Below, piece by piece: positions 20,954 to 22,012 of a DNA stretch of 22,012 nt (its first letter is position 1; each line of letters begins with the position of its first letter). The DNA lies in NCBI GenBank assembly GCA_964443315.1, contig CAYUCP010000012.1, positions 1-22,012 of the forward strand, given 5' to 3'. The translations under genes were made by a program, and so were the position numbers. Below the pieces are notes generated by a model. The model was not told where the DNA came from, did not search any database, and worked only from the letters and a program-made list of their open reading frames with translations. This stretch comes from JAGOTP01 sp964443315 (GTDB lineage Bacteria > Patescibacteriota > Patescibacteriia > 2-12-FULL-60-25).

Positions 20954-22012
20954 ATGTCGCGTACCGCTTATCAGATAGATGAAGTTCTTTCTCGTGATAC
21001 GACACCCGCAGAGAAAATTCGAAGAGAAGGAAAAGAGAGTGTCGTTCGTCCTGAGGGGCGACGATTAGAAGATGGCATAAAACAGGTAGAAGCGATCTTG
21101 TCTCAGAATCAGACTAGACTAGAGCGAATTGATGCTGCAAAGGCAGCGGAAGAAGCTTCGAATGACGCTTGGAAAGAGCGTGCTTCTCGTGATGCGAAAT
21201 ATAACAATGGACAAACGCCTACCCCAGATGTGTATCAAGATTGGATTAGGCGTTGGCAAAAGAAGCTATCTGAAGCCCAGAATCAGACAGATACAGAAAC
21301 AGCGACAAAAGCGATTGCGTTCTACGAACAGTCGCTCTTACTCTGCGATGCTGCCGAACGATCGCGAGCAGAAACAAGACACGTTCAAACGACTGAACCA
21401 AAGCAGGATTTGTACCGTTTCTATACAGAAGAGCCGGAAGCACTACGTGGATATGTCTTTACTGAAGCGATAAAGCACTGGGACCTTCCTGCGGAAGTAA
21501 AACGCTATGCTGAAGCGATTGTTGTTCGAGAGCGTGCAAAAGAAGACTATATTGCTGCACGCACTGCCTGGTATGAAGAGCACGCGGGCGAAGCGTATAC
21601 TCAATTAAAAACCCGCCAGCGTGAGTTTGTAAAAAATGCCGATGCCCTTGAATCTTGGGAGTCTTCTACACACGTGTCTGATGAAGAGCCGTCTCAGGAC
21701 CAGCTAGGCCACTTATTGAAACCAAGGAGCACAACTCGTGGACATACGGCATTGTTTCGATATTCACTCAATCAATACGTAACAAAAGAGGCCATCGCTC
21801 CCATGGAGGAGCGGTTCCAGGGGCTTCATGCGGATTTATATGAGGAGAAAAAAGTAGCGGATCAGGCGCTTGTCGAGGCATGTGCGGCTTTCGTGCCTCA
21901 ATTAATGGGCAACTCTGAATGGATTCAAAAACTGCGTCAGTACGATTATCTGCGGGCTGTTTGGCCAAAAGAAGAGTCGGCGCCGGATGCGGCTGCAGTT
22001 GCCCGAGTTCTG
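20954..22012 (+). CDS. Hydrophilic helical protein of unknown function, 3' end outside the window
   Basis: The frame is open from the ATG at 20954 to the window end, 353 codons exactly, with no stop. The protein begins MSRTAYQIDEVLSRDTTPAEK. It is dominated by Glu, Lys, Arg, Ala and Gln, as in EGIKQVEAIL-type helices, QKKLSEAQNQTDTETATKAI, FYEQSLLLCDAAERSRAET and QLKTRQREFVKNADALE. There is no signal peptide or membrane segment in this part, and I recognise no family. Trp residues are scattered through it (DAWKERAS, DWIRRWQKK, TAWYEEH, EWIQKL), which argues for a folded helical protein rather than disorder. It is divergent from trpS; an extended -10, TGG-TAGGAT (20918-20926), would start transcription about 20 nt before the ATG. 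It may be a structural or scaffold protein; that is inference. Confidence 0.82.
   Translation, partial: MSRTAYQIDEVLSRDTTPAEKIRREGKESVVRPEGRRLEDGIKQVEAILSQNQTRLERIDAAKAAEEASNDAWKERASRDAKYNNGQTPTPDVYQDWIRRWQKKLSEAQNQTDTETATKAIAFYEQSLLLCDAAERSRAETRHVQTTEPKQDLYRFYTEEPEALRGYVFTEAIKHWDLPAEVKRYAEAIVVRERAKEDYIAARTAWYEEHAGEAYTQLKTRQREFVKNADALESWESSTHVSDEEPSQDQLGHLLKPRSTTRGHTALFRYSLNQYVTKEAIAPMEERFQGLHADLYEEKKVADQALVEACAAFVPQLMGNSEWIQKLRQYDYLRAVWPKEESAPDAAAVARVL

Overview
The window looks like one scaffold of a Patescibacteria (Candidate Phyla Radiation) genome, most probably from the Parcubacteria/Uhrbacteria side. I infer this from the gene set: a FemX-like ligase, a DUF2207 protein, Ig-repeat and beta-helix surface proteins that share a YRPG/LRWV domain typical of these genomes, a PurO-like cyclohydrolase and DUF6496. 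Compact packing, intermediate GC, and genes that mostly lack Shine-Dalgarno sites also fit. A run of 100 Ns (1597-1696) shows that it is an assembled scaffold, and both window edges cut genes.

Layout. 1-1596: start of a secreted Ig-type protein (-), DUF6496 (-), a DUF2238 membrane protein (+), and a NADAR-domain gene (-) running into the gap. 1697-5491: beta-helix surface protein (+), PurO-like IMP cyclohydrolase (+), D-Ala-D-Ala ligase (-), Fur-family regulator (-). 5492-6093: four copies of a YGCRA-N5-TNGCA operator, then a GC-rich segment with an orphan Cys-rich gene. 6094-9557: CooC/MinD-type ATPase (+), AlkD-like repair protein (-), a small unknown gene, ruvA and femX (+). 9558-10628: a second GC-rich segment with a lipoprotein gene that has its own consensus promoter and SD, then a strong terminator. 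10629-14007: DoxX protein (-), large Ig-repeat surface protein (+), coiled-coil-like unknown (+). 14010-17656 (-): glutamine amidotransferase, tRNA-Ala(UGC), and a tight run of BASS transporter, 2-hydroxyacid dehydrogenase and ECF sigma factor. 17685-22012: DUF2207 protein (+), RNase P RNA (-), trpS (-), and the start of a hydrophilic unknown protein (+).

Functional themes are cell wall and surface (ddl, femX, DUF2207, Ig and beta-helix proteins), housekeeping (ruvA, trpS, rnpB, tRNA) and a possible metal-response locus. The operator array beside the Fur-family gene resembles the Nur (nickel) box geometry, and the next host-like gene is a CooC-like ATPase, a family known for nickel insertion. 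A GC-rich segment separates the two. The other recurrent signal is a -10 hexamer 6-9 nt before the start codon at many genes, which implies leaderless mRNAs. The two GC-rich islands differ from the host in composition, promoter style and SD use; they are either recent acquisitions or chimeric assembly joins, and the sequence alone cannot settle which.
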